A DNA stretch of 64,000 nucleotides from Cinnamomum chago (taxonomy: Eukaryota; Streptophyta; Magnoliopsida; Laurales; Lauraceae). The translations under genes and the position numbers were made by a program. The notes under the pieces were generated by a model, which saw nothing but the letters and a program-made list of their open reading frames with translations, searched no databases and was not told the DNA's origin. The DNA lies in assembly GCA_038049695.1 (NCBI GenBank), contig CP142456.1, positions 80,065,422-80,129,421 of the forward strand. The letters run 5' to 3'. This document shows, in pieces, positions 12,070 to 23,125 of this stretch; within the stretch, counting starts at the first letter, position 1; each line of letters starts with the position of its first letter.

Positions 12070-13098
12070 TTATAGAATTTGAAAATGTTGTAATTGATTT
12101 ATTGTTGGATGTTGTAATTTTGATTTGTTTGGAATACAATTGGAGAGATTGAGAATGTTGAAAAGTATACAAATCGTGTATATTTTTAAATCTTTTATTG
12201 TGATGTTTGGAATGATTGCATGTACTGAGTGTTATGTTTTGAAAGACTATATGTCAAATAATGTGAAATGGCTATGTACAGGTAGCAAGTTAATGTTTGG
12301 TCTGGAATGACATGTCCATAGGATTTGAATGTGCATGTTTCATTTTGAAAAGTACGTATGGAATGAGATGATTGATTGGGATGTGATGAAGACCTGTAAC
12401 GGGATGTAGCTACTGCGATGAAATGTTTCTTGGAATGTTATTTTTTTTATGTAATTAAGTTTGGGAAGTATATGAAGTTCTATCATATAGAACTCCAGTA
12501 ATAAACTTCCTGTTGTTGCAAGAGGCATTTGTAATAAGCAAGTTTGTAGTAGGAAAGCTGAAATGGATGAGTCAGGCACCTGCTATATTTGGTTATAGGC
12601 CGACCGATAAGAAAGTAACAACATGTGTGCTTGTTTTGTCCTTAGTTGAAAGAGAATGAATTAGGAAGTTCTTTTGCAGTTGATCTAAGATCAGGTCGTA
12701 AGAAAAAAGCCCTCCTGTTAAAGGGAGACTTTGTCAAAATTTTCATTTGTTATTTCATGTGTACAAAATGGTTTTTTAGGATGTATTGGAGGATGTACAA
12801 TATTTTTTGAATTATGCCCCTGTTTGGCATCACTAATCTTTTCCTCTATTTCTCAAAATCTCTAAGTTGGGTAGAGGTTTTGAGAATAAAGGCCTTTGGC
12901 AGCATTTGACAGTCTCCTTTTTTTTATATTTTATTTTATTTTTTAGAGAAATAGAGGCAATGCCTCTATTTTCAACAGCTCACCATTGATAGCATGCAGA
13001 AAGTAGAGGAAAAAAATAGGTGAGTGAACGATATTCTTGCCCATTCACGCCCTAGTACTTTTTTCTTTATTTATTTTTCTCAGAATCTAAGAATCAAG
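12070..13098. other. Non-coding interval
   Basis: No gene recognised. From about 12815 the sequence becomes repeat-like (CCCCTGTTTGGCATCACTAA), a type of sequence often seen at ends of plant non-autonomous DNA transposons, but no paired terminus could be fixed. Confidence 0.35.
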
Positions 13099-13699
13099 AT
13101 CCAAACCGTTGGAAATGCTCACAAGATCAAACACGACTATGACACCGAATTTCAGCCGTTGGATCATCATCAATATCTAAATATGTGCAAAAAAAAGTGA
13201 GCCATTGGATGTAATTTTTTGAAATCTGTGGGGCCTAGATTCCAAATCCACACCGTTAGATCTCTTTGGAAGGCTAGAAACAGCTATGTGGTAAATTTTC
13301 AAGGCTTGGTACCTTATGGATCTCAAGATATTTGCAAAACAATATCAACATTGATGTATTATGCTTAATATTGGATTTGTCCATGAGCAATAAACATTTT
13401 TCTATTTTTATTATTTTTTATGGAAGTGTAAATCATGATCCAAACCGTTGAAAATGTTAAAAAGATCAAACACGACCATGACACCAAATTTCTGTTGTTG
13501 GATCATCATCAATCTAAAGATAAGTAAAAAAAAAAAGAGGCCTCAGATGTAAATTTCTAGATTATGCGGTTCCCAAACACCATATCTAAATTGTTAGATC
13601 TCTTTGGAAGGCTGAATACAATCATAGGGTCAATTTTCAAGGCTTGATACCTTGTGAATATGGAGAAACTTATGAAAAACTTTCAACCATTGATATAAA
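13099..13699. repeat. Diverged tandem duplication, period about 341 bp
   Basis: The block at about 13099-13352 (CCAAACCGTTG, GATCAAACACGAC, GTTAGATCTCTTTGGAAGGCT, TTTTCAAGGCTTG) recurs in the same order at about 13440-13699 with moderate divergence. It is non-coding and older than the other tandem duplications here. It probably belongs to a non-autonomous transposon spanning roughly 12815-14010, judging from CTGTTTGGCATC-like and ACCAAACAAGG motifs at its sides. Confidence 0.7.
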
Positions 13700-14286
13700 A
13701 AAATCTATTTAACATATATCTTTGCATTACCAAACACTTCTTTTGATTCTAATCACTTTTTTTATAGCTCTTTTTTTAATGGCTTTATTTTATTGGATCA
13801 ATCCAAAAAAAAGTAGAGATACCAAACAAGGCATATATTGAATGAATTTGAGATGGAGATAATTGGATAAATTTTTTTTTAATGATTCCTCTTCCGTTGC
13901 CAAACTTGGAATGCGAGGAATCTTCTCCGTCATACATCTCCAAATAAGAAAGTCTAATTTCACAGAAGCAAAAATTCCTCCGAATAGAGGATTTCAATCC
14001 CGTTACCAAACGTGCATGCGAGCGGGGAGCTTATAATGATAATGTAATTCAAGCCAAAAAGTAATAAGTTCCAAGTGTGAATATGTTAAAAACACAATAA
14101 TATCAATCTTATGGTTGTAGAGGGTTTGCGGGTCCTCTTGAGACAAACAAGGATTCATGGCTGGATTTGAAAACTTTTGGAATGTGTATCGCAACCCAGA
14201 TCTACATCTTCATCATAAAAAAAAAAAAAAAGGGTTTTGTCATTGTTTTGTGATGTATGGACTATTTAAGTAATTGAATTCCAAAT
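13700..14286. other. Non-coding left flank of the inverted-repeat element
   Basis: No gene recognised. It contains ACCAAACAAGGC- and TTACCAAACGTGC-like segments that may be the far end of the element mentioned for 13099-13699, and a poly-A run near 14218-14231. Confidence 0.35.
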
Positions 14287-14295
14287 TAAGTTTTA
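14287..14295. repeat. 9-bp target-site duplication, left
   Basis: TAAGTTTTA here is repeated exactly at 26483-26491 on the other side of the inverted-repeat element, in direct orientation. A 9-bp duplication is characteristic of Mutator-superfamily insertion. Confidence 0.75.
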
Positions 14296-15852
14296 GAGGA
14301 TTTTACCCAAAAAATCCTTTAAGACTCGTCATAGGCAAAAAACACCATCAACATCTTATAAAGACCACAGTAGTTCCAAAGGCTTTGTTTGGTATTTTTT
14401 TTATTTTTATTTTTTTCTCTAAAGAAGGGATATCCCCATACCGCAAAACCCTTTTTTCCCTCTTCCCATATTCGACTTCTTCTCTCTCCCTCCGTCTATC
14501 TTCCTTTCTGTCCCAATCGGTTGGCAACGGTAGTAGAGATCAATACACCTGCATTTCTTCCTCTGCTCTCCTCCCCACCTGCATTTCTTCCACATCGCCG
14601 GCACCAATCCCTAACTTCTTTTCTTGTTTTCAGATTTTTCCTGATTTTGATTTTTCAGTTGTTGCATTGGAATCTCAGATTGTTTGTTGGTTTTATTTTG
14701 TGTCATTTGATGTTCTCTCTGTGTTGGCTATCTTTGTCTGAGACGTGTGATGTTCTCATTGAAATTGGTTGAAGGGTTTTTATTGTTATGTGCTTTTAAA
14801 GACCAAATAATGTAGCGGCATGGTTAGTTAACACTAACATTGGGTCTGGCCAATGTTTTTATTGAAATTGGTTAAATGGGTTTTGTTGTTATGTGCCTTT
14901 AGAGATGACCAAGAAGCCAGAAATGACAATTTCATTTTGTTTTTATCACTATCTTAATTGTGGAGACCAGGAAATATTGGAAAGATATCCTACCAGTCTT
15001 GTTTTTGGAGAAAAGGTGATAACTTTATGTAGGATTGGAGTTTGTTCCTGTTCTTTGTCTGAAAAAGATTGATTGGTCCTTGTTGAATGTGTTTATATGC
15101 TTTAATCACATGAGGGTGGGTTTGGGCATCTATGGAAGTGTTGGTTCTGCCAATGAAAGGAGAAAAAATGTGGGTTTTGGTGGAATTGCTTGGATGATTT
15201 ATGGTCATTTCTACTAACCCTTGGATGATTTATGAGGCCCTAAATGCAAACAATTCAAATCTAGAAAAGTTTCTAAAAATATGATGAATGTTGAAAAATT
15301 CTAAGTGTGAAAAACTTGTACACAGGCCTGTTTTCACTGGACTGTACGACCTACCTAAGATGTTTCAAACCTAGATCTAATGGTTGTAATTCTAACTTTG
15401 ATGTTGCATGAACACAAAAAAAATAAAAAATAAAAAAGTGAAAAGGGAATTAAGATGAAGAAGTTATTATCCCCTATAGATGCCTAGCTAGTTGAATAGT
15501 TTTGACTTGGAATCTGCTACGACCATGCTGAATACCCCTGTTTAGGCCACTGGTTAACCCGCTTCTAAAGGGGTTTTTTTTTTTTTTTTTTTTGCTGAAA
15601 TTTTGGGTTCTCAAATTTCTTATTATATGCTTCAAATCTGCTATTTTTCAAGACAAAACAATTACGTTTGCCTGGTTTTCAACTCGTGCACTTTTCGAAC
15701 ACAGTCGGATCGAATCTGCTGAAACTGTGCAGAATGTTTCACTAGTCACATACCAAGTCCGAATTTAATCTTTCTAATCAATTCTCATACTTTGATTTTC
15801 AGCAACAAAACATGATTTTAAACATGAAAACATAATCTTTCCCTGATTTTAG
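14296..15852. repeat. Left arm of the long inverted repeat
   Basis: The arm begins with a CT-rich leader-like tract (14440-14590), as expected if the TIR holds a promoter. It continues through a 60-residue open frame (15035-15217) mirrored in the other arm, to the inner end near AACATAATCTTTCCCTGATT. Its reverse complement matches 25347-26482, 22687-23120 and 16548-16618 in that order. A poly-T run near 15572-15593 is arm-specific. Confidence 0.85.
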
Positions 15853-16547
15853 CATAAACTTAAATCCAATCTATAGGAGTTTAGCACCCAGGTCCGGCCT
15901 TTTGAATATCTCCAAAAATATTTTGCTTTGATAAAATGGAATGTCAGCTTGTGTGAACTTGAATGGTTTTCGAATAATGCAGTGTTCGGCGAAAGCACAT
16001 GCGAAGACCCCACAGTCGTTCCTATTATCTTGGTGGGGGATGTCTTTTTTGGGTTAGAAGTGATGCATCTATAGCGCCCCAGGTCCGATCAACATCAATA
16101 ATATGAAAGAGAAATATAGTGAATAGGGATAAATACTATATCTAATCACGTATCAATATAATGAGATAAACATTCATGATATATACCAGTCCGTGTGAGG
16201 TCCCTTCAAATATGTGATTCTGTTGTTCATATAGAAGGATATTTTCAATTCCTTGAAGTCCTTTTTTTCTTTCATCTGCATGAATGAAACTAAGTCTTCT
16301 AAAAGCAGTTCATCACTGTGTTGCAAATGACACACCATACAAATGTTGCACTATGTAGATAGAGGAGTTTCTAATGTTTTGAACACACAAGTTGACTCTA
16401 CACAGCTGAGTAGTAAGCATATCCTGCAATGAAAGCCATAGAGCTTAATGTGTTCATGACCACTTCCTAAGAACAAATTGAATCAATAAAACCAAACATT
16501 TCAAGAATATTAGCTAAAGAAACACACTTTCGATAACCAATAACAGA
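15853..16547. other. Spacer (loop) of the long inverted repeat
   Basis: About 695 bp between the inner ends of the arms. It has no long open frame and no recognised family. In an arm-to-arm transcript it would be the loop of a hairpin with a stem of about 1.5 kb, before the later insertions. Confidence 0.6.
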
Positions 16548-16618
16548 GCATAATAAGGGAAAGATTATGTTTTCATGTTTAAAAGTATGTTTTGTTGATG
16601 AAAATCAAAGTTTGTGGA
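16548..16618. repeat. Right arm of the inverted repeat, innermost piece
   Basis: AAAGATTATGTTTTCATG and the following bases are the reverse complement of about 15781-15845 in the left arm. The piece is cut off by the hAT insertion, whose TSD CTAATTAG begins at 16619. Confidence 0.8.
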
Positions 16619-16748
16619 CTAATTAGCAAGGCCGGCTTAAGCATACGGCAATAAAAGCCCTTGCTTTAGGCCCCCAAAATTTTAGGCCCCAAATTTTCTC
16701 AACTTCCAAAAAAAAGCAATAAAGTTAGCTTGTTTCTCCCAAAAAAAG

Positions 16749-16922
16749 AAGGCCTCATAACAAATCCCTATAAATAAGGCCCATTTTAAACAGTTCACAT
16801 TCCAAAAGGCCTTATAACAAATCGCTAGAAATAAGGCCCCATTTTAAACCGTTCACATTCCAAAAGGCCTCATGAAAAATCTCAAAAAATAAGGCCCCAT
16901 TTTAAACCATTCACATTCCAAA
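16749..16922. repeat. hAT subterminal repeats, three 57-58 bp units
   Basis: Three tandem copies start AAGGCC at 16749, 16806 and 16864 and share the core AAGGCCCCATTTTAAACC, then CACATTCCAAAA. Subterminal repeats near hAT ends are known transposase-binding regions, so a binding role is likely for the family (inference). Confidence 0.8.
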
Positions 16923-17196
16923 AGAATTAAACTTTTCACATTCCAAAACATGAGAAAATTTGTAGCCATTAAAACCGTTACATTCCAAAAAAATCCAACT
17001 TATACCTTTTCACATTCCAAAAACATGAGAAAAGTGGTAGCCAAAAAAAAAAACACCTTACAATTACAACAAGTAATGAATTCCTTTTGAGTTCTAAAAT
17101 TCTTCCTCTTTATAGATTTTTTTTCTGCATTTGCATGCAATCCAAAGAGAACAATCTCCTCTATGTTCTTATTGAATCCCTTCAATTCAAGAGGTG

Positions 17197-17775
17197 TTTT
17201 TTTTTTTTTTTCTCCAGATTCTATTCTCCTTACACTCCTGGTTGAAGCCAAAGGGTATGCATTTTATATATTATTTTTTCCCCTCTTCTTTTTGTTCTTA
17301 TGTGATACTTCTTTTTATAATATAGTTTTGATAATATATGTTAATCATGGCTCACTAACACAAATATAGTCTGTTTTTTTTAAAGGTTCTATAATCTTTA
17401 TGGCCAACACCGATAAATTGTTAAATCAGGTTCTATTGTTTTGTGCTTTTAGAATTTTTTAAATTAAAAGCTCATACTCTTTGTTTTTTTTTTTTTTTTC
17501 TCCAGATTCTATTCTCCTTACACTCCTGGTTGAAGCCAAAGGGTATGCATTTTATATATTATTTTTTCCCCTCTTCTTTTTGTTCTTATGTGATACTTCT
17601 TTTTATAATATAGTTTTGATAATATATGTTAATCATGGCTCACTAACACAAATATAGTCTGTTTTTTTTTTAAGGTTCTATAATCTTTGTGGCCAACACC
17701 GATAAATTGTTAAATCAGGTTCTATTGTTCTGTGCTTTTAGAATTTTTTAAATTAAAAGCTCATACTCTTTGTTT
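17197..17775. repeat. 288-bp tandem duplication inside the hAT element
   Basis: The stretch starting TCTCCAGATTCTATTCTCC at 17211 recurs at 17499 almost identically, through GTTAAATCAGGTTCTATTGT to AGCTCATACTCTTTG. The near-identity implies a recent duplication, upstream of the transposase start and therefore in its leader or intron. Confidence 0.9.
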
Positions 17776-19675
17776 ATTATAGTTAGTGTTTATTTTATTT
17801 GTAAATATTATTAGTTATAATTTATAAATAATAAATATGTCTACTAGAAAATACGAATCAGGATACTCAAAACTTAAAAAGAAAAAAAAGAATAGATGAT
17901 TTAATTCAATCTCAAAAATGAGCTCTTGATAAATTTGTTACAAGCAATAGCAAAATATAACAATAAATGAACAAGAAATTGATCTAAGTGAGTTAGAAGA
18001 TAATAAAATAGTAGAACAAAAATATATCAATGAAGATATCCATAATGATAGTCAAATTCTTAATGAAGAACATGAGAATATTAATGAAACAACTCATCAT
18101 ATTCCTACAAATATTTATGATCCAAGTCAATGGACAAATATTGATACAAAACTAAGAGATTTATTAGTAGAAATTAAAGGGCCCAATTAGAGATAATGAT
18201 CTAGATTTTCCCAAAGATGAATTCTCTAGACATTTTTCTGCTACATATTATATTCAAAAATTACCAAATGGGGAGAAGCGTGATAGAAAATGGCTAGTGT
18301 ATTCAATAGATTTGGATAGAATATTTTGTTTTTGTTGTTAGTTGTTTAATTTAGATTGTAATACAAGTAAGCTAACTAATGAAGGAACTAAATATTGGAG
18401 AAATCTTGGTGTTAAGCTTAAGAGTGATGAGACAACTAATGAGCATATTACTAACATGAATACTTGCATTGATTTAGAAATAAGATTGTCAAAAAATAAA
18501 ACAATTGATAAAAATATCCAAGAACAAATTAACAAAGAGAAAGATCATTGGAAAAAAGTATTATCAAGAATTATTGTTGTCGTAAAGAATCTTGGTAAAA
18601 ATAATTTGGCATTTCGAGGAACAAATGAAAAGATATATCTAGCAAAGAATGGAAATTTTTTAAGTTCAATTGAAATGATTGCAGAATTTGATCCGGTAAT
18701 GCAAGAACATATTCGACGTATTCAACATGATGAAATTCATAATCATTACCTTGGACGTAATATACAAAATGAATTGATAAATTTAATAGCAAATGATATT
18801 ATAAGTAAAATTATTAAAAGAGTTAAAGAAGCAAAATATTTTTCAATTATACTCGATTGCACTCCGGATGCTAGTCATCAAGAGCAAATGTCTCTCGTAT
18901 TACGATGTGTAGATATTTCATCAAGTCCAGTAAAAACAGAAGAATATTTTTTAGAATTTCTAAAAGTAGACGATACCACTGGAAAAGGCCTTTTTAATGC
19001 AATTATAGATGCAATAAGAAATCTTGAAATTGATATTAATGATGTACGAGGACAGGGATATGATAATGGATCTAATATGAAAGGAAAACATCTAGGGGTA
19101 CAAAAAAGACTCCTAGATATAAATCCTAGAGCGTTTTACACACCATGGGTTGCCATAATCTAAATCTAGTACTTTGCGATATGACCAACTCTTTTCATAA
19201 AGCTATATCTTTTTCTGGAGTTGTACAACATATATATTCATTATTTTCTTCTTCTGCAAAATGTTGGAGAATTTTACAAGATAATGTACCCGGTTTAACT
19301 CTTAAGTCATTGTCATAAACACGTTGAGAAAGTCGTATTGAAAGTGTTAAAGCAATAAGATACCAAGCTCCATAAATAAGAGATGCATTAGCAAAAAATA
19401 GTGAAGATCCTAAAACTAAAAGTGAAGCTAACTGTTTAGCAACATATGAGATTGAGAACTTTGAATTTTCATTGGGCATGATAGTTTGGTATGATATATT
19501 ATTTGTTGTTAACTCAGTTAGTAAAAATTTACAATCAAAAGATATGCGTATTGATATTGCTATAGATCAATTAAAAGGTCTTATTTCTTTTTTTGAAAAA
19601 AATAGAGAAAATGGATTTACATTTGCTATGATTACATCTATAGAGATTGCGGCTGAAATGAAAATAGAACCTATA

Positions 19676-21955
19676 TGTTAGGCTCCGTCCCGAGTTAATC
19701 ATAATTAACTTTAATTAATTGAGCTTAAGACTAATTAAGCCGGTTTAATGATTCAATGAAATCGAATTAGTCTAAATGACTAAATTAGGCTTGATGAAAT
19801 AGTAGATATGATTATGAAGTGAATTGTAAGGAAATGAAGCCCAAATGAGCAAACCAAAGACTTTTTCGGAAATACGGATTTGTACGTATAATGTCGAATT
19901 CGAAAACTCTTGTACTTGCATGTGTATCGCAACGAGTACGATAACTTTCATAAAAGACTTGAATTGATTCGACGAATATCAGATCAAATGGACCTTTAAA
20001 TGACTTGAATTGAGATTAAAGGAAATAAAAGGGGCTTAAATGCAAAATAATCTCATATAAGATGAGATGAACTTCATTCATCTCATTTCCTCTTGTTTTC
20101 CAACCCTAGGCAACATCCGTTTCATGTTTTCCTTTCTTCTTTCTTTCGTTCTTCTTCCTTTGAGTGTGAATTGAGGTGAGTGAAGAGAAGAGGAGACTAT
20201 ATACTTCATCTTCTTCATCATTTTATTGCAAATCAAGCTTCACTTTGAGGAATTCCTACTCAAGCCAAGCTAGACAAGGGTTTGCGGCAAGCAAAGCTTC
20301 ATTTGAGGCAAGTTATGCATGTATTTATGCTTGTTATAATGTTTTCATTGATGTTGATGGAAATACATGATGAATCAGATATTATGGTGAATTATGGGTT
20401 TTAAAACCCTAATTAGAATATGTATTATTGTTAGATTGATTGGAAATGGATGGTGTGTGTAGGGGACAGGAGGTCCCATTATTCTTGCAGGTTGTAGAGG
20501 AGTAATGGAGAAATGGGTGCAAAAGAAGAGAGAAGGAATCAGATTTTCGGAGTTGAGTTCTAGACAGTTCATTCTAGCGAACAGGGAGTCGCTCGAGCGA
20601 CCAAGGTTCTGTTTCAGGGAAAACGCGTCCTGGACCGGTCGCTCGAGCGAACATTAAAATGCGATCCAGCGACCAACGTTCTGTGAAGTGTCCGCTCGAG
20701 CGAACTTTACTCGCTCGAGGGAACTGATACAGAAACCCACAGTGATTGTAAGTGAAAATTTTGGCCAATCGCGAGGACCGAGTGAGTTTTGGATGTTTAC
20801 GAGAACGAAAATCGCTTATGTGGTCATAAATCCTTCTCGTATCGTTAAGGTGAGTTATTAGTGATATCTACCCTCCATAAGTGTTAACTAGGGTTATCCT
20901 AATGCATAATCAACTAAGTAATGTCATCAAAAGTAATACGTGCATTGATGACCATAGTTGCACTCAAGGGTTGGTTAGAGGCTTGCTTCAGACTGAGAAT
21001 GAGATGGGTACGAATTGTTAAAGGGTCTGACACTACCTAGTGGTTTATTAAACTCCTTATTGAATTGCACTGAATGAACTGATAAATGAAATGACTATTC
21101 CTACTGCAGTAGATGAGATTGGGGTGTTCCGGAGCCCGTGGTGACACCAGTGATCTTTGATCAAGACACTGGGAGATCCCACCTTATTGGACCGAAAGGT
21201 CATTGACTGAAAAGTCATACATTGAAAAGCCATTAATAAAGGTTGAACGTAATGAATAAATGAATATGAATTGCTTCCTTTTGGGAAGAATAGAATGAAT
21301 AGAATGGAGTTGAAACCAATGCTAGTGTAGTTGTCATATTATTGTCATTGTTATTTATGTTTCTTATGAATTGTTTAGCTCTGTTAAACAATGAACTACT
21401 AGGACATTATGAACATGCTATAAATGTATGTATACCTTGTTGAACCGTCGTGTTCACGGTATTACTGATGATATTACAGGCTCAGTTGCCCGTGCCGGTC
21501 CCTCCGAGACCGTCCAGACAGCGGAGGAGGCCCATTCGATACCTCCAGGAGGTCTAGCCGAATGGACGTGATTCGAGAGCTTATATATGGAGATATTTTG
21601 GAAACGTTTTAGGAAATACTTGTATATTCATTTTTGGTATTGTAATTAAGAGAAATGATGTCCCCTGCATTGTATGTTCAATATGCAGTGGTTGATATAG
21701 GGAAACTGAAACGATGTAAGTGAACGTTACAGTTCAAAGTAAAGTATGTGATTTATTTTGTTAAACAGGTTGTCAATGTATACATGTATATTATTGTATA
21801 TTCCGCACAACTGTACATTGACAGGTACGTATGCAAGATCCCTTGTAAACTTCGTTGTGACTTCGGTTAAACGGGGTTTACGGGAGTAAGTATGATTAAC
21901 ATCGCGACCCGGGGGTTAACCCTAATGACTCTGATCTCGGGTCCGGGTCGTGACA
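19676..21955. mobile_element. Solo LTR, family A copy 2, inside the hAT transposase gene
   Basis: It starts TGTTAGGCTCCGTCCCGAG and ends GGGTCCGGGTCGTGACA, with a perfect 5-bp TSD CTATA (19671-19675 and 21956-21960). Its reverse complement aligns with the solo LTR at 6806-9309 at both ends and in several internal blocks, at moderate divergence. It has no coding capacity beyond short frames. It splits the hAT transposase just before its C-terminal third and is the innermost layer of the nest. Confidence 0.85.
20588..20722. repeat. Palindrome cassette in solo LTR A2 (GCTCGAGC type)
   Basis: Four copies of a CpG-rich palindrome centred on GCTCGAGC occur within 135 bp: GTCGCTCGAGCGAC at 20588, GTCGCTCGAGCGAA at 20638, a third at 20691 and a weaker one at 20709. 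By position this corresponds to the CGATCGATCG cassette of copy A1, but the palindrome sequence is completely different. Confidence 0.8.
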
Positions 21956-22686
21956 CTATATTCGTGAAAAACGTATAATTCGTAGAAAGAAGCAGTTTGA
22001 TGATGAGAATGTCAATGACAAGACAATACAATCTGCTGAAGAATCATTTAGAATTGATTATTTTATATACATAGTAGATCAAGCTATTTCTTCAATTCAG
22101 AGTAGGTTTGAACAGTTTAAAATATATGAAAGCATTTTTGGCTTTCTATTTAATTTTAAAATTTTAAAACCACTTGATAATGATAGTTTGAAAAAAAGTT
22201 GTCATAATCTCGAATGTTCCTTGAAACATGACAGTTTTTCTGATATTAATGGTTTAGATTTATTTTCAAAATTGAAAGTTTTAAAAGAGATTTTTCAAAC
22301 AGAAGAAAACACTCCAATTGACATACTTAATTATATAAAAAGACTAGATTCTTTTCCAAATGCATATATTTCTTACAGAATATTATTGACAATACCTGTA
22401 ACTGTTGCTTCTGCAAAAAGAAGTTTTTCAAAATTAAAATTGATAAAATCCTACCTACGATCAACAATGTCAGAAGAAAGATGAAGTGGATTAGCCATAA
22501 TATCAATTGAAAAGGATATGTTAGCAAAACTTGAATATAAAAACTTAATTAGTAATTTTGCATCACAAAAAGCGAGAAAAATAAATTTTAAATAAAATAT
22601 TTATAATAATATTACAAATAGAAAAGGCCTCATTTAATATTTTTTCTTTAGGCCTCAAGTTGTCTTAAGCCGGCCCTGCTAATTAG

Positions 22687-23120
22687 AAAGATTAAATTTG
22701 GACTTCTTATGTGAATAGTGAAAAATTCTACACAATTTCTACAGATTCGACCCGACTGTGGTCAAAAAGTGCCCGAGTTGAAAACCAGGCAAACGTTATT
22801 ATTTTGTCATGAAAAATAGTAGATTTCAAGTGTATAATAAGAACGTTAAGGCCCCAAAATTTCAGCCAAAAACACCCTTTGGAAGCGGGTTAACCAGTGG
22901 CCTAAATAAGGGTACTCAGCATGGTCGTAGCAGTCGACCCGACTGTGTTCGAAAAGTGCGCGAGTTGAAAACCACACAAACATGATTGTTTTGTCCTGAA
23001 AAATAGCAGATTTGAAGCATATAATAAGAAATTTGAGAACCCAAAATTTCAGCCAAAAAAACCGTTTGGAAGCGAGTTAACCAGTGGCCTAAACAGGGGT
23101 ACTCAACATGGTCGTAGCAG
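22687..23120. repeat. Right arm of the inverted repeat, middle piece, with a 187-bp tandem duplication
   Basis: This is the reverse complement of about 15520-15770 of the left arm. A unit from about 22746 to 22932 (CGACCCGACTGTG ... CATGGTCGTAGCAG) is duplicated at about 22933-23120. The left arm has one copy only, so the duplication arose in this arm after the element formed. The two units differ at many positions. Confidence 0.8.
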
Positions 23121-23125
23121 ATTTC

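Larger units (their letters stand above)
17837..22595 (+). pseudogene. hAT transposase, zinc-finger MYM-type-like, decayed
   Basis: Reading starts at ATG 17837 (MSTRKYESGYSKLKKKKR) and soon meets frameshifts and stops. Recognisable blocks follow in order: a TTF-type zinc-finger region near 18220-18350 ([15 protein letters not shown]), the DUF4371/RNase-H-like core in an open stretch 18342-19163 (ILDCTPDASHQEQMSLVLRC, GQGYDNGSNMKGKH), then HNLNLVLCDM and a helical segment to 19675. The LTR 19676-21955 follows, then the RRKKQFDDEN segment and the hAT C-terminal dimerisation domain (LTIPVTVASAKRSFSKLKLI) to the stop at 22593. Stops occur outside the LTR too, so it would be non-functional even without that insertion. 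Confidence 0.88.
16627..22678 (+). mobile_element. hAT transposon (ZMYM1-like transposase), interrupted by a solo LTR
   Basis: The termini are CAAGGCCGGCTTAAG and, inverted, CAGGGCCGGCTTAAG (14 of 15 match). They are flanked by a perfect 8-bp duplication CTAATTAG (16619-16626 and 22679-22686), as expected for hAT. Without the nested LTR and its TSD the element is about 3.77 kb, a plausible autonomous size. It carries a decayed transposase gene (17837-22595), subterminal repeats near the left end (16749-16922) and a 288-bp internal tandem duplication (about 17200-17775). It sits inside the right arm of the long inverted repeat, so it is younger than that element. Confidence 0.9.

Noticed and set aside
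12815-14010. A complete non-autonomous transposon around the 341-bp duplication
   Set aside because: Transposon-like motifs resembling CTGTTTGG and ACCAAACA are present, but I could not find a matched pair of termini with a TSD.
14274-14741. A 155-residue frame across the CT-rich tract
   Set aside because: It is a low-complexity Ser/Phe/Leu/Pro reading of a pyrimidine-rich leader inside the transposon arm, and it starts before the TSD. A second overlapping frame is equally open.
15035-15217. A 60-residue open frame (MEFVPVLCLKK...) mirrored at 25619-25801 on the minus strand, as if conserved
   Set aside because: Both copies lie in the arms of one inverted repeat, so they are similar by copying. 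About eight of 60 residues differ, many being non-conservative, and there is no family match or gene context.
19195-19479. Minus-strand open frame inside the hAT element
   Set aside because: The plus strand of the same stretch encodes recognisable hAT transposase, so this is a shadow.
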